This document shows positions 11,100-24,762 of a DNA stretch of 64,000 nt, piece after piece. The position numbers and the translations under genes are program-made. The notes below the pieces were generated by a model. That model was not told where the DNA came from, did not search any database, and worked only from the letters and a program-made list of their open reading frames with translations. The first letter of the stretch is position 1. Every line of letters begins with the position of its first letter. The stretch is taken from the NCBI RefSeq assembly GCF_050948215.1, contig NC_135158.1, positions 1,901,822-1,965,821 on the forward strand, written 5' to 3'. This DNA is from Halictus rubicundus (taxonomy: Eukaryota; Arthropoda; Insecta; Hymenoptera; Halictidae).

Positions 11100-11949
11100 T
11101 TCCCTCTCTCTCACACACGCACACACACAATGTTCGACGTTCATTCATCAGGCTCGTACATTTTTTTCTGTTATCGATTAATTCTTAAAAATCAGGTAAA
11201 AATTCGCAAACCGTTATCGTCGCATCGAGTCAATTTGTTCGCGTACGTATTTCGAGCAGACTTGAGAGGGGAAAAAATCGTTAGCAAAATTCATGTTGAT
11301 GACACCGTACTAATTGTGCGGCAACTTCATCAAGATCAAAAAGCGTTCCGAGGTCCACTTTGTACAACGAAGGGCAAACTTTGGCCGTCGTCGACGTACA
11401 AGGCCGAATTAAGGTAATATCGTGAGTGCATAATAATCGTGTAAAATCTATATGATCGATCGTACGGACACACCAGGCTCGCATAAGTACAATCGAAATC
11501 ATTCATCACCGACACCTGCCCTACGAAACATTCTCGCGTAAACTGTTTAGTGCGATCCTAACGCAGAACGAACACCTCGCGTTTAAGCTTGCACACGTAC
11601 GAAGCTAATAAAGTTTCTTTTTTTTCTTCAAATACCGTTTTTTTCGTTCTCTTTTTCTGTCTTTTCGTCTTCATTGAAATTCAAGCGATCGATCACGCTC
11701 AATACGGCCGTGTCGAGGAAAGTTTACGACGATACTAATCGCGATGTCGCGAGTGCCAATAATCCTATGAGCAGAATTGCATTGCTAACCTTACTTCAAA
11801 GACTTTTTCCCAAGCTATAAAATTCTCGAAGCGAAAAACCGTTTGAAAAAAAGAAACGCAAAATATTATTAATATATTCCAGTTTCACATCTTCTCAGTC
11901 AGGCATAAACATACATTTATAGGCATTTGCACATGCGCACAGTATTTCC

Positions 11950-11953
<4 letters not shown>

Positions 11954-11994
<41 letters not shown>
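11954..11994. repeat. (CT)n microsatellite, second copy
   Basis: A CT run of about 40 bases preceded by 'atgcgcacagta' and followed by 'ctcacacacgcac'. Both flanks resemble those of the run at 11044, suggesting a local duplication about 910 bp apart. Confidence 0.9.
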
Positions 11995-11997
<3 letters not shown>

Positions 11998-14900
11998 CTT
12001 CTTCTCACACACGCACGCGTCCGCACACTATTTTTCGCTGTCTTTCTGTCCGATGAACTAGAAAGAACTTCGCGGAGAAGTTTCGTCTTGTCGATTCTGT
12101 TTTTTTTTTGATTCTACCCTCTTATCCCGTACACCACCCACCATTAATTGAAACGACAATGAAAAAAGAAAACCTAGATGTTAGAGGGCCATGAAGCCGC
12201 TACGTAAGTTTCTTCAACCCACTCTTCTTTACCTAGCGTTGATACATTCATCTATATGCGCTTTGCTAGCTCCTACAAATTTTGCTCATCGTGCTCTCCT
12301 CCGCACACAACTCGCATCTTCCCTTCGATTATGTTGTTTTTTTTCCTGTTTGGTTAAGCAAAACTTGTCAGACTTTCGTAAACAAATTATCGATCGATTT
12401 TATGAGGAACGTACACCGATCGAGAGACGATCCGGTTCGCAGATTGAATATACAATACATTGTCGGTGACACATTTGAATTATTCATCGAAAGAAAATGT
12501 ACGCCGAAAGTGCACCTAGGTATCGATTGTAAACGAGCAAGTATTAGCGAGATACGACACGATTCGACTAACGAGTTCTATCACGGACGCGACAACGTTA
12601 GTCAAATTAAACGGTACTCTTTCTTTCCCTCTGTTTTTTTTAACATCTTCTCTTTTCGTCGATTTACTTATTATTTCCTTAGAGTCTTCCGAGCTCTTGC
12701 GTTCAACGCTGAAATATTTTCGTTTGTTTATCGATCGCGTACCATGCATATCTGACGTGAGGAAGGCAACAGCGATAGTTATCGATGGTGCATATTACGC
12801 GTATGCATACTTTATATCACAGTACAAAAATACTGTGGGAAAATATAGTGTAATAAATATCCTTAATAAAAAGTAAAAGGAAGTTTCCTTTCTCACGTTT
12901 ACAATGTGTTTTTTTTTGTTTTGTATGTGTTTTTTTTTAGTTATTCGTTAGCAACCGTTTTATCTTTATCAGACAATTTCTTACAACGACGAAGTAGAGT
13001 AATTCGAGTGTGAGTTGAATCGCGCGCCATTAACCTGATAACCAGAGACGATCTCTATGGATTCAAGAATCTTTGCGTAAACAGATGGAAAGAAAACATT
13101 GAAAATTTATAAATATAGGTATAAGATATACGTTTGAACACCGATCACCATTTAACTTTTGTCCACTCCGGTTAACAGGCTAAATGACAGAGCATCGTTC
13201 TAATGTCAATGACAAATCTTCCTTGTTCGAAATGATCGTATCGATATATTATTATACAAACTTTCGCCATCTTGGGCCTCTATCTACCTACAAGTCCTAA
13301 TTTATTATTAAATACTAATAAATCGATTATAACGATAAGAAAATTGTATCGCGATAAGAGCGTAATATATGAGAAATCATTGTATTCGATCGCATCTCGA
13401 AAGTTTCTTTTTTTCTCTTCTGATTACTTTCTCGGCCTTGCGATTATTCATTTCCGTCTTTTTATATATTTTGTTTGTTTTTCTTTTTTTTTTTGCGTTT
13501 TTTGTCTCAATACGTGTGCATACTTGCGAGTGATGAGAGTGATCACTAGACCACGCCACTGTAAATAATTTCTGCGAAAAATCACTCAGTTGAAAATACG
13601 ACGGAGATGCCCGAGACCGAATGGAACGTTTCGCAGTCTAGCGATCATCATCGATCGTCGATCGTAAGAGGTAGGCAAAGTATCCTTTTACCACAAGGAT
13701 ATTCTACAATCGTTCGAAACAAAACTGCTATTTGAATTTCTACAAGCGGGAATCTTTTTTATTCGACGAACAGAGCGGATAAAAAATTATGTGTAGATAA
13801 AAGTTTTGCCAGTCTCTACTGTCCGCTTCCGGTATACACACGTGCGCGCGAATACACTTGCTTGAACGTATATATAAATATTTCATCTATACGCACGCGT
13901 ATATATAGTAATATTTGTGTATATTTATGCGGTAGGCAATGATAAGTAAAATAACGGGACAATTTTTCGTCGAATAGAAAAGGGGTTGAGATTTGGGAGA
14001 GAAAAAAGCGCGCTTTTTCATCCTCTCCGATTTTTCTTGTTCGCGTGACGAGATCGAAAACTATGGCGCCATGTTCATGGAAATTCGTTGTCAAGTTCGC
14101 CCTCTTTTTCGTGAAAACCCACTTATCTTTTCCCAAAAACCATTCGATACAATTGATCGAGAATTCTGGTACGCTCTCTTCTTTTCCAGTGGCGGAATAT
14201 TTATCCATCGTAACGAATGACGCAGTAATTGCTATCAATATATTTATCCCCGGAATGGTATAAAAATTTACTAGAATGGAAGTGAAAGAAACTACGTATT
14301 TGCAATTATTTTGCAATGCAGTATCGGAAATTGGTATACAGAAATTTTGTCTAGGATCACAATAAACCCGAAGGTACCGTTCCAGGGTTACTCGTGTAAT
14401 GTAATGCGTTTATTTGTTTCCGTTCGTAATTTCAGATGACAATTTCCAAACTTTATTCTGTCCTAGGCTTTTCGAATGCATAATCCACCACTGTTACTGC
14501 ATCCCGAAAAAAGCGGGAACATTTCGAAACGAAAAGAGAGAAGAGAGAAGAGAGAAAGTTACGACGATACTCTAAGGGATCCTTTCGTTTTTACGAATAA
14601 ATATACATATACATATGTATGTGTACATATTTTATATGTAACGTAAAAAGCCGTTCTGCTTTGAAGATTACGCCGAGATTTGAATTAATCGACGAAGTAA
14701 ATGAAAAATCGGTGACGATAGCGCAGCGTTCCATTGGGAGGCGGCTGTAATTATTAGGTATCGGAAAAAGCTCGTATAATCAATTCTCATTAAATTTGGT
14801 TACTGTGAAAACGAATTGTGCACTTTTTTCTGTTAATAAATCGTTTAATAGCGATAGCAGTTTCTTTTAATGTTCAGTTATTAAAAAGTCTGTCGATAGA

Positions 14901-15849
14901 CTTCCAGTATTTAAAGCGGTAACAGTTATTTTAAGAAAGTTCAGATTTCTTCGAACGAACATTTTTCGTTACCTAATAGATTGTGGGTTTATTGTGTTGA
15001 TTACAAAATATTTAGTTAATCGAGACACGTTGTTTTCAGCGAAAATTATTGCGGCTCGCCGGAACGACCGCAGCGTAATACTAATTTACGAGTAATCGGA
15101 CTGTTGCTCGAGCTTTTTGGGATTCCGGAAGTGACGTAGAAACAAGGGGAACGCAAGTTTGCTGCGGACAGAACAGCGGCACATTGGAATCGTGAAAGAA
15201 AAAAATGAAGAGGCGCAGCACGTGCTAATCGTCGACTTTATATGAAGAAAGTTGAATTCGATACATAGGAAAGTCGGAGCCACTGTCGATGCTCTCGTCG
15301 CATTCGTTTTCTCTTGTCGATCAATGGGAATTGAGTTTCGTGTCGCATGCTCGCGCGGAGTCTTGCTTCGTTCTGATCAAACGCTGACAAAACGCTTTTT
15401 CCCCTCTCCGTCGAGTGTAAGTAACTCTTTCTCCGTAATCGACACCATCTCTTCCGGTGTAGCGAATGATCTTGCGTTTTTTAGTATCTTCTAACAGCAA
15501 CGATTATATCCGTGTTTACATGTATTTATTACTGCGATAGAAACTAATTGTTTACCTCGCATAATTGTGTACGCGTCCCAAAACCACCCGGTTAACAAAT
15601 TGTAAGACTTTTTTTAATTGTAAAATCGACACATCTCCGAAAGGTTCCCTGTGAATTTTATCAGGCAATTCGTGTTAAGGCAGTTAGTATATTATCTTTT
15701 TTTTTGTTCCTCCTTGTCTAGTGGCCTTTTCTCCATTTTTCTTGTCCTCTTTTTTTCTCGCAGTGTTAATTGTTAATTCACGAATCGCAAAGTACACGAG
15801 AATACGATTAACAGGGGATCAGACAGAAATTCAACAAAAGATTCGGGAG

Positions 15850-15852
<3 letters not shown>

Positions 15853-15890
<38 letters not shown>

Positions 15891-15908
15891 AATAGAGAGA
15901 CAGAGAGA
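15853..15908. repeat. (GA)n microsatellite
   Basis: About 34 bases of pure GA followed by a degenerate GA-rich tail. Confidence 0.95.
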
Positions 15909-18578
15909 AACGAAACGTCTAGTCTTTCAACACCTTTGGTTATTCGTAACGTTAATATGACAAATTCGATTACGAATTTGAACGTTTAAAAAAGCCGGAA
16001 CACGCGAGAGCATGTAAAGACAATTAAAAAAGTAATTGTAATAATGAAAAGTCACACGCTACATACTTTATATAATTTTTTATCAGTTTATATGTATATG
16101 TATAAGTGTGTATATATATATATATATGTATAATTTTACTTTGTTGTTTTCATCATCCACGTCTGGCAGATACACCCACAAAAGAAAAAAAAAATAGTTA
16201 AAGCAACATAAGATGAGAAATTAATACAAAGAAAAATTAATTACAAAACGAAATGTACACAAATGGATTAACGAAGAGAACCTATGCGGTGAAATTAAAA
16301 AGAAAGAGCGGTAAGGGGCTGGTGGGGTGAGTGGAGGGGATCGTGATGGCATCAGGTGGTTGTTAATGACGGAGGAAGGAAGGGAGGCATGAGGATGATC
16401 GAAACATAACTAATTTACTCGTTTTAGACGCGAGCTGGTTTGATTGCAGTTCTACTCTCAGTAGAATCGCCGCGTCGGAGAATGTCCGCGCAATGCATTC
16501 GCAACGTGCGTCACACGCACGCGTTCGATGCATCTTCTCTTTTTCTTGCATTTTTTTCCGTCGCCTTCAAGATTATAATTTTACTATTTTTCCTAGTTAA
16601 AACGCAAATCGACCAATTCATTCGCCGAACAAAAGAAAACAAACAGAAATTCAGATGAAGCCTCTTACACCGAAAATGAAAATAAAACGAAATAAAACAC
16701 ACGTATAAATATATTGTAAATTTAATCTCGCTTCGTACCGTAAAATGGAGCGATTAGATTTGCCATTATAGGCGAAAACGAAGAAAAAAAGACGACGAAA
16801 TGCCGTGCGAATCGTTTTTTTTTTTTGTTTGTTTTAAGGGACACGCGTATCTAATAAATATCTCGCTCGCTTTGAATTAAGTATATTCGAGGTTTTCTGA
16901 TTAAAATATAATTTAAAGCTCCGTCTAATCCCTCCATTTTCCAACAGCGATCGCTAGAGCAGCCGTAACATGCCAAGGGATGGCCCGCCAATCTAATTTT
17001 GAAGATACACGTGTCGCAGCAATTAATTCTGCAAGCATCGAGATTGATTTGACATAATAATCGCGACCGTCTCGCGACTACTCTTTTCCATTCGATAACT
17101 GTAATGCAGGTTTTATGCATATATAGAATATATCAATGTTTAAAGTTCAGTGCAGTTAAAAAGACGATAAAGTTCGACGAGGATCTCGCTTTGTACGAAA
17201 CGGTTTCTGTAAAATAGTTCTTAAAAATCTACATTTGCATAAACATCCGCACACTATCGAAAGGTCTATGAGTTACGTGTATACGTGATTGTGTGTATGT
17301 ATGTGTGGCTGTGTACCGGTGTATGGACAAATTTGTATCGCTGAAACGGCGAGACATTAAAAGTTCTTTCATGGTCGATCACTGCCTTAATACGTTCCGT
17401 TCTAATCTGGATTTGTCAACCCGTTAACCGAGAAAAACAAGACAAACTCATTATAATTGTAATCGCTAGACTGAGGATATTATGTATTTGTTGGAATCTT
17501 GACATTCCGAAACTCTGAGATTTATATTTTATTTGGAACTCAATGAAATTTTTAATAAAAGAATTAGATTAATGTTCGGCTGAAATTTTCTAAAATCCAT
17601 AGTCTAGTAATCTCACCTATATTTGCTTCCGAACATTTTCGAATTAAAGCGTGTTATGATGTTTTTTCGGCAACATCGACTGTTAGCCGGTTAACAGGTT
17701 GAATCGCGAACGGACCAACCCAGGCGACAAATAAATCCCTAATTTTCTATGAAACACGTGTTCCGTATCCTAAAAGCAAACAAAACGAGAGTACAGGATA
17801 CGTTAGCTGCTAACCGTTTAACAAAGTACACAATATAATCAGTATAGAGGAAAAGAAGATTAATTTCACCAGCTCTCTCGGATCCGGCGTTGTAAAAGCG
17901 TAATGCGTACGACGAGCACGGTGCGTTTTCTAAGTTCCTCGAATTCTCTGTATTCACAGGGCTCCCGTGTGATTCGAGATGTACATTTTTGAGTATTCTT
18001 TCGCCTTCATCGAACAAGTCCGACTCTGTCCGAAACCGTTACTTATATGTATACGCAGTCACCAGTAAACCATGAAACTTTTAATATTTTTTTTTTTGTC
18101 CACGTTGCCGTGCTCTGCGATCCTTTTTACGTTATTCTTTTGCGTTTCTCTCGGCCAGTCCCAACATATATATATCCTCAATTCAACGTGTGTGTCGTGA
18201 CACAGAATACAACAGAAATGTTTTCAATATGGAAGAACGTGGCAAGACTCGCTGAGGAGCGGTGCACGAGGAGTTTGTGTATGACTGCAAGAAGTGAGTT
18301 ATGTACATTATTTGCATGTGTCGGCGAATCAGCCCTTGCCCTTGTTCCATGTCACAATAACGACAAAAAAGATGGCGAGATTAGAGTTTCAGTTTTCTTT
18401 TTTTTTTTTGTTTGGAAAGTGATAAGATAGGGAGGGTGAGGAGGAGGGCATTCGAATAATTATTAATATATAATATTATAATAATAACAATAATGATGAG
18501 GTGTTCTAAACAGTGCTAGGACTAGTGCTAGAGGGTCCTGTGAGGAGTCAGGGTGGGTGGGTACGGGCTAAGGAGGGG

Positions 18579-21500
18579 TTAGTGTGGGGGCGGAGGTTCC
18601 GTAGACTGGTTTCTGCCATCTACAGCCCTAACCGGCTTCCTACGCGAAGAACCTGTTACTCTATGGTACGCTGGTGTCGGGGTCGCCATCGGGTCTCTGA
18701 TAGTTCTAACTGGTGACACCAATGGTTCACGCAGTACCTGTACGCAAACATTTCAAACGTTCATTTACCAGAAAACCATCTCGTCTTATTATCAGGACAA
18801 TCTGTTAGTTGAGCAACATTCTGTACCAGAGTTGGGCAAAAGTTATTTCAAATAACGAATAAATTAATTATTAATTACTTCATTTAAAACTTACGTACAC
18901 TGGATGCAAAAAGTATTTGAACACCAAATACCATATACCTATATTTAAACTGTGATAATTTCGTAAAAAATGATTGCAAGACAATAAATTTGGACTCATT
19001 TTAAAGCTAGAAGCCTCTAGTTTCATAATCCATCGTTCATATTATTCTAAGATTTTTCTCACGATGTAGCGCGCGAGAAACTGAAGACGCGTTTTTTTTT
19101 CGAAAAAGCTATATATTCGAACGTTTGTGAAAATTTTGAAAGATTTTTTTCGTGACTGAAACCACCATGGAATTAAACATTGAAGCTTCTTCTTTACAAC
19201 GATACCTTAAAAATTGATGTACGATTCTTTTTAGTCGTTTCATAGAACTTTGATTGAGGGATATACCGCCAACTTTACAGTAGTATAAGTTACAGTATGA
19301 GAGCTTTAGACGACTGAACTTGTTCCACATTTTCGTTCTATAAAACAGTGAAAAAAAAATCGTATCAAAGAAACAGTTACTTTATGAATTTAGCCGGTCC
19401 CGATTTTTGTCGCTAATCGGCAGACTACAGTGTAACGAATAAAGGAATAACGAATAACAAATGAAAATTTATTAGAATAATGCCCAATTCTGTTCTGTAC
19501 GTACTATAAATAGCTTTAATATTCGGATACTACATAATTATTTGTTGTGTTCAACGTGTATCTAGAAAATTGATCGTGTAGAATGCTACAGAGAAAAATA
19601 CAGAATGACGAAATAAACTGTGTAATATCCGTATATTAAAGGGGTTCGTTATAAACAAAATCGGTGAAATATTTAGCGAAGACTCACCAGTGGCGGTAAT
19701 ACACTATGCATCAGTGTTTGAACCCTAGGTGTGTTTTGTGTCGCGAGGTTATTCGAGTTCGGGGGCGGCAATCCTTGAGTCTGTACACCTGTTCCCACGC
19801 CGTCAGCAGCAGCAGCCTGAACAGTATGCGATTGTTGTGTAGACGTTTGCGTTACGTTTTTACTCGTCGCTTGATCCCTTTTCGCCTCCTGAGTTAAACT
19901 TAATTTCTTCGTAGAAACGGTTGACGAGTTGGCGTTCGGCGTTTCCGGACTGGTAGTGGCAGTAGTTGCACTCGACACTGGCGTTTGCGCTGCGGACTCC
20001 TGCTGTATCAACTCCGGCAATGTTTGTGACAGAGTACTGACGATTAATTCGCGCGTGAACAGGCTCCTGTTCGCGCTCTCGCGTTCAATGTTCTGCAGAT
20101 GTAAGTCAGACAGAGTACTCGTGATGCATCTGGGGAAAATAAAAAGAAAACAACGTCGAACGATTAAATGTCTGTTAGTATCCGAGCTAGTAAACATATG
20201 CTTGTTGCCTCATGGAAGTTAAGAATAGCTATACCGCAGCATTTGCTCTCAACGGGATATCTTAAAATATAGCTTTTGGCACCTAATACAATGACCATGA
20301 TATGCACTTTTACTGCTTTCCGACAAAGAACTCGCATGCACGTATATCATGACGGAATATACGACGGTATAGATGAAAATTTAGTGTATCGGTTTCTTAT
20401 TTCGTACAGCAGTTATGTAAGAAACTATACTATCCAATCGAAACTTTTTTAACCGACATACCTGGGTAATAGAAACATATAGTTCTGTGAATTGGTAGAC
20501 AATACGCCGGACGGGTTGGCCACATTGGTTGCATTATTATTACTACTCCCACTATTTGCTACCACATTGGTCAAAGTTGTAGAAGGACCTCCACTGGTAC
20601 CTCCTCCACCACTCACAGAACCAATAGCCTGTGTCTGCCTCCTAGTATGGGGAGGTAACCGCTCCAATTGTTGCCTAGCAGCCTAGAACCATGTGCCTTA
20701 TTATTTATACTGCATACCTCGAACGAGTAAGACTTTCGGTTACCGAACAACACAGTGTACATACTCTAAATTGTTGGCGCTCCATTTGTAGCTGCATTTG
20801 CAAGTGTTGTAATTGCGAGGGTGTTGATGGGCTCTGACCAGTTCCTCCACCTCTACGAACACCGGATAATTGAGAGAGTAACTCAGTAATCGGATCTATA
20901 CCATCTCGACTACTCGGACTCAATCCCCCGGACGAACTGAAATGCATGGACCTGCAGGTCCAATGACACACCAATGAGCATTATCTAAGATGAGATGACA
21001 ATGAACAACTGTTCCTGAAGTCTTATTTCGTGACCCTTAATATTCGGCAGCGATGTATTGCGAGGGTTTAAGAATGAGCACCTAATGAATCGATACATTA
21101 AAATCCTTACAGTACAAACGAAAAAACAATACGGCCAAATACATGCATTCGAAGGTGAAACTTCGAAATTAGATGTGTACGATGCACTGACGCATTCGTG
21201 TTACTCAACATACATGTTAGCAACCTCGCTTCGTATTGTTCCTCTGATCGAACGCGACCACACCAAAATTTGTGTATTTTGGTTGAAACGTATGGCAATC
21301 ATTTTTTTCAGATTATACTGCAACGTTCGCCACACACGCTCACCGAAATACATACCTGCGAGGTCGTGGCCCACTAAGAACTCTAGATTGATGCAGTTGT
21401 ACCCGTCTACCGCTATGTCTACTTGAAGCTGGTTCGTCTAGAAAAGAGATCAGGTCCCTTGGTCCACTACGATGCTCCAAACTTAAATGTGCCGCGAAAT

Positions 21501-23533
21501 CATCAGTCACGCTATTAGGATCTCCTCCTGGAGTGGATGCGCATACAGGACAAACCTACAATGAAGTTGCAAGCTCAGACGTCGTTTACTACTGTAAACT
21601 GTATTCGCACAGCACCCTGTTGCACGTACTACAATTTTAATATGACCGCCTATTTGTTTTACATTTTTAATTGACCACCAACGTGTTCTTGAATCGTATA
21701 CAGTAGTATTTATGTCTCATCCATTATCATCTGATACTTACCACTTCGAAAGAAGTGTCCGGATGATCTGCGGTAACATGCTCTTGCAAGGTAGTCTCGG
21801 TGAAGCCCATTCTTGTACAATAGGGACAAGTTAAAGACTGTGGCTGCTCTATACTCACTCCCTCTCCACCATAATACAATTCTATTAGATAGCATATCAA
21901 AATGTTAATTGTTATTCGAACGTGAGAAACAAGAGCAAGAGATTTGTATATTTTCTTACCAAAATCAGATCTAGTAAGTATACATTGCATCGGATGATCG
22001 GTGAGATGACGTGTACTGCTGACACCTCCTTCATAACAGCTAGCACATAAGTCATAGTCGAAGCACACTAGGCACTTATACCTGCGACCCCGAAAATGAC
22101 CCTTTAAGCAAGAGTCACAGCTTACCCCTGAAATAAATTCAATAATATGTTATTGTACACCGACTGAGAAATGTTCCACAAAGATGACAGTGGAATCATG
22201 ACGCCGAGTCTCAAAACAGCGCAAACGCTGTTGTTCCTGCAAAAGATATTTATATATATACATATCTTATGCACAGGTATGTGTGCACTAACCTTGAACC
22301 AAATCTATAAAAAGTAACTTGCTTCAGTCTACTTTTAAATTTGAATGCAAGTGCATGCAACTCTTCGAACAAAGATTGCTCCACATTTTTATAATAATAT
22401 ATGGATTTTTTTTAGCTGTTTAATGGCCAGCTGTAAATAGTAAACATGTAAATAGTAAACATCATTATGCATAAATACATAATTTCTGACAATTAACCTT
22501 TGTTTGTTACATTAGAAGCACTGTTTATATTTATATATAGAATATCATCACCTATGGCACCACTCTTTTCGCTTTGACATGTATTTTGAATATTTATTTT
22601 TTTGCAACATTAAAGATATAGAATAGTTTTAGCGAAATAATATAAATATAAACGTAGTCTATGCAAATAATTTGTAATCTATAGGTATACAAAAGGTAAA
22701 AAGAATTTTTTGTAATCTTGACACAGATATCGATACAAGCGTAATATCGACAACACTTTTGTGCTTCAACGCGATATTTGTAACTTTAATTATGTAACAT
22801 GCAAAGATGTAATGAGATAGAAAAAATAATACGTATTTACATTGCCTGTGCAAATATTGTGATTTTAAATCTACGATTGTATCATTTAGACTTCGAAAAC
22901 AAATGTACAGAATTGTTTAATACTAGAATTAGGATCTTCCAGGTAAATAAACAATGTTTTGTTATTCGTAGAACAGAAATTCGAAATTGAAGAAAGACAG
23001 ATGAAAAGACTGGCTCAATGTAGAAGAACAAAAGGAATTCGTTCCAATATGTTTTACAAGTCTAACATTATGAGAAAGAGAAGGGGATTGAAGAAAACTA
23101 ATTCCAAAGTAGTCAGCTGGTGGAGTATTCTGACAGCCGGCCAAAACGATTTTTTCGACAGAGCTTTTTCGCCTGCGAGGACAAAGCATCGGGAAGGAAT
23201 GACATCGCAAAAAAGTTTACCGAAATCATCAAAGAAGAACATTACAAATCCTCAGAAATTGGAGTAATTTTTTAATAAGTGCTGCCATCTGGCCTCTGAC
23301 ATTAGACCCTTTGATACAGGGCTCGCGAGAGAAATGTCTCTTGCGAAAAATCTCATGTGTCGCAGATCTCGTAACCTCGACGACGATTCTGCACGAATTA
23401 TTCATGAACCCGAATTATCGTCGACCCAATCATTTTATGATCAACGCGAAACAAATTAGCGAACAGGGGAATTCGAGGCTGACTTGCCTGGCCAGGGAAC
23501 AGCGCACACGTACGTACCTTCATGTCGATTCAT
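18579..23533 (-). CDS. KCMF1: E3 ubiquitin-protein ligase KCMF1 orthologue, 8 exons
   Basis: Coding exons in transcript order: 23518-23533, 21960-22127, 21742-21881, 21356-21555, 20765-20951, 20462-20682, 19688-20129, 18579-18737. These sum to 511 codons (510 residues). The protein opens MNRHEG. A ZZ-type zinc finger follows (from C9: CDSC, then CLVCFDYDLCASC), then two C2H2-like fingers (TCPYC...H near residue 80, CPVC...H near 110). A conserved 'DPITELLSQLSGVRR' block and 'ERESANRSLFTRELIVSTL' match vertebrate KCMF1. The last exon ends EPPPPH, like the proline-rich vertebrate C terminus. KCMF1 is a cytoplasmic ubiquitin ligase linked to N-degron and lysosomal turnover. A Ser/Ala/Thr-rich segment lengthens this protein compared with the 381-residue human one. 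Reading past the exon-7 donor gives an alternative end after four residues (VSLR, stop at 19673). A MITE sits in the last intron. Confidence 0.93.
18827..19492. mobile_element. hAT-type MITE with perfect 8-bp target duplication
   Basis: The left end is CAGAGTTGGGCA and the right end TGCCCAATTCTG. TTCTGTAC flanks both sides exactly (18819-18826 and 19493-19500). Length is 666 bp with no meaningful open frame, so it is non-autonomous. The CAG...CTG ends and 8-bp duplication are hAT hallmarks. It lies within the final intron of KCMF1 (18738-19687). Its termini resemble those of the inner element at 4468-8696 and the ends at 12, 60231 and 60556. Confidence 0.9.
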
Positions 23534-24762
23534 TTTCCGTTTAAAATCTCATATACGCCGATAGCGCGAGGTCTCGCGATCGAACGGTTCACGAGATACG
23601 ATTGCCTGCTCGCCACTGCGTTCACTCTTCACACGTTTTGCTCAGCGCAGCGGACACGATGGGAAAAAATGAATCGTCGAACAAAAAATTTCTCGTTAGA
23701 ATTTCCAGCGTAAACCTAACCCAACTAGGCTACCGTGACGTCACGCTAGACCTACGCTCCCGGAGAACGTTGCGGGCAGGGTCTCTGTCGTTGCGACGTT
23801 GCCACTCGCCGTGAAAAACGCGCGCGGGAAATTCAAACGTTATTCAGTATAATTCTTTCGTCTCAACGGTATTATTGAAAATTTCTATTATTTCGAATAT
23901 ACTAATACTCACACATTGACACTAAACGTTACATTTCGTACATAAAACTTTATGTAAATCATAACACAATATTTTCTTTGCCAATTTTAAAAGAACGGGC
24001 AAGCGCGGCTAATTCAAATGTTATTGAGCACAAGCCTTTTATTTCAAAGGTATTATTGAAAATTGCTGTTATTTCGAATGTACATCAATATAAAGCTTAT
24101 AGTTCGTACACAGTTAATATTTCATACACTACTTGTAGTAAAGTAAACCATAGAAAATATTTTCTTTGTTCATTTTAATCGAACGGACATGTGCGATAAA
24201 TTGAAATTTTTTAGGCACGATTGTTTGTTCTCAGCGATATTTACTGAAGATTTCCATTACTTCAAATATATTAATTCTTATGTGTTAATACGAAGTTTAT
24301 ATTTCATACATAGTTTTAAGCAAACCATAGAAAACATTTCTTTACTGATTTTAAAAGGAGACAGACGATGTGTTGTCTGTAAAATTCAAATTCGCTAACA
24401 TCCTTTTTCGAAGCCAACGAACAAGAGTTCGCCAGTTACTAACAGAAATTAATGTTAAACTGTATGTGTCACACGATAATAATTTCCAATACAAGTTTAA
24501 ATACTTTTATTAATAAGTGTTTGATTTTTAATACATTTAAGTAGGGCGTTATTTTGCAATGTGTTTGAAGTTCTTTCTGTTGATGTAATATCAACCACTC
24601 GATTGGCGATCTATGATCATAGTTAATGTCGAGATCCGGCAATCCGGCACTCCTTTCACGAACTTTTCCGAGAGTTTCTCGTATGACTTCGTATTATTCC
24701 GTATAAAATCGCGCAAACACCCGAAACCTATATCGCGAAGTTGTTTCTCATTTATTGAACAA
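23534..24762. promoter_or_regulatory. Divergent KCMF1/Dhpr intergenic region
   Basis: The two start codons point away from each other across 1.2 kb, so promoters of both genes should lie here. The KCMF1-proximal part (23540-23830) is GC-richer. 23821-24370 consists of three diverged tandem repeats listed separately. No TATA box was assigned. Confidence 0.55.
23821..24370. repeat. Three diverged ~180-bp tandem repeats
   Basis: Units begin near 23821, 24001 and 24183. Each repeats the order: a G/C-containing head, 'ttattgaaaatt' followed by 'tatttcgaat' or similar, a 'tacatttcgtaca'-like stretch, 'aaaccatagaaaa' (units 2 and 3) and a 'cattttaa...acgg' tail. Identity is low but the order is consistent. 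Confidence 0.6.

Larger units (their letters stand above)
10931..18578. other. 7.6-kb block with no recognisable gene
   Basis: No open frame with family resemblance or plausible exon chain was found on either strand. The sequence is mostly unique-looking, with few transposon landmarks. It carries the microsatellites listed separately. It lies downstream of KCMF1 (minus strand), so part may be KCMF1 3' UTR. An ATTAAA on the minus strand lies near 18076 and a canonical AATAAA near 17526. The rest may be regulatory or non-coding. Confidence 0.5.

Noticed and set aside
12191..12469. Open frame starting with a signal-peptide-like sequence (MKPLRKFLQPTLLYLALI)
   Set aside because: No continuation as a conserved protein, no plausible splice partners, and low-complexity surroundings; chance is the simplest explanation.
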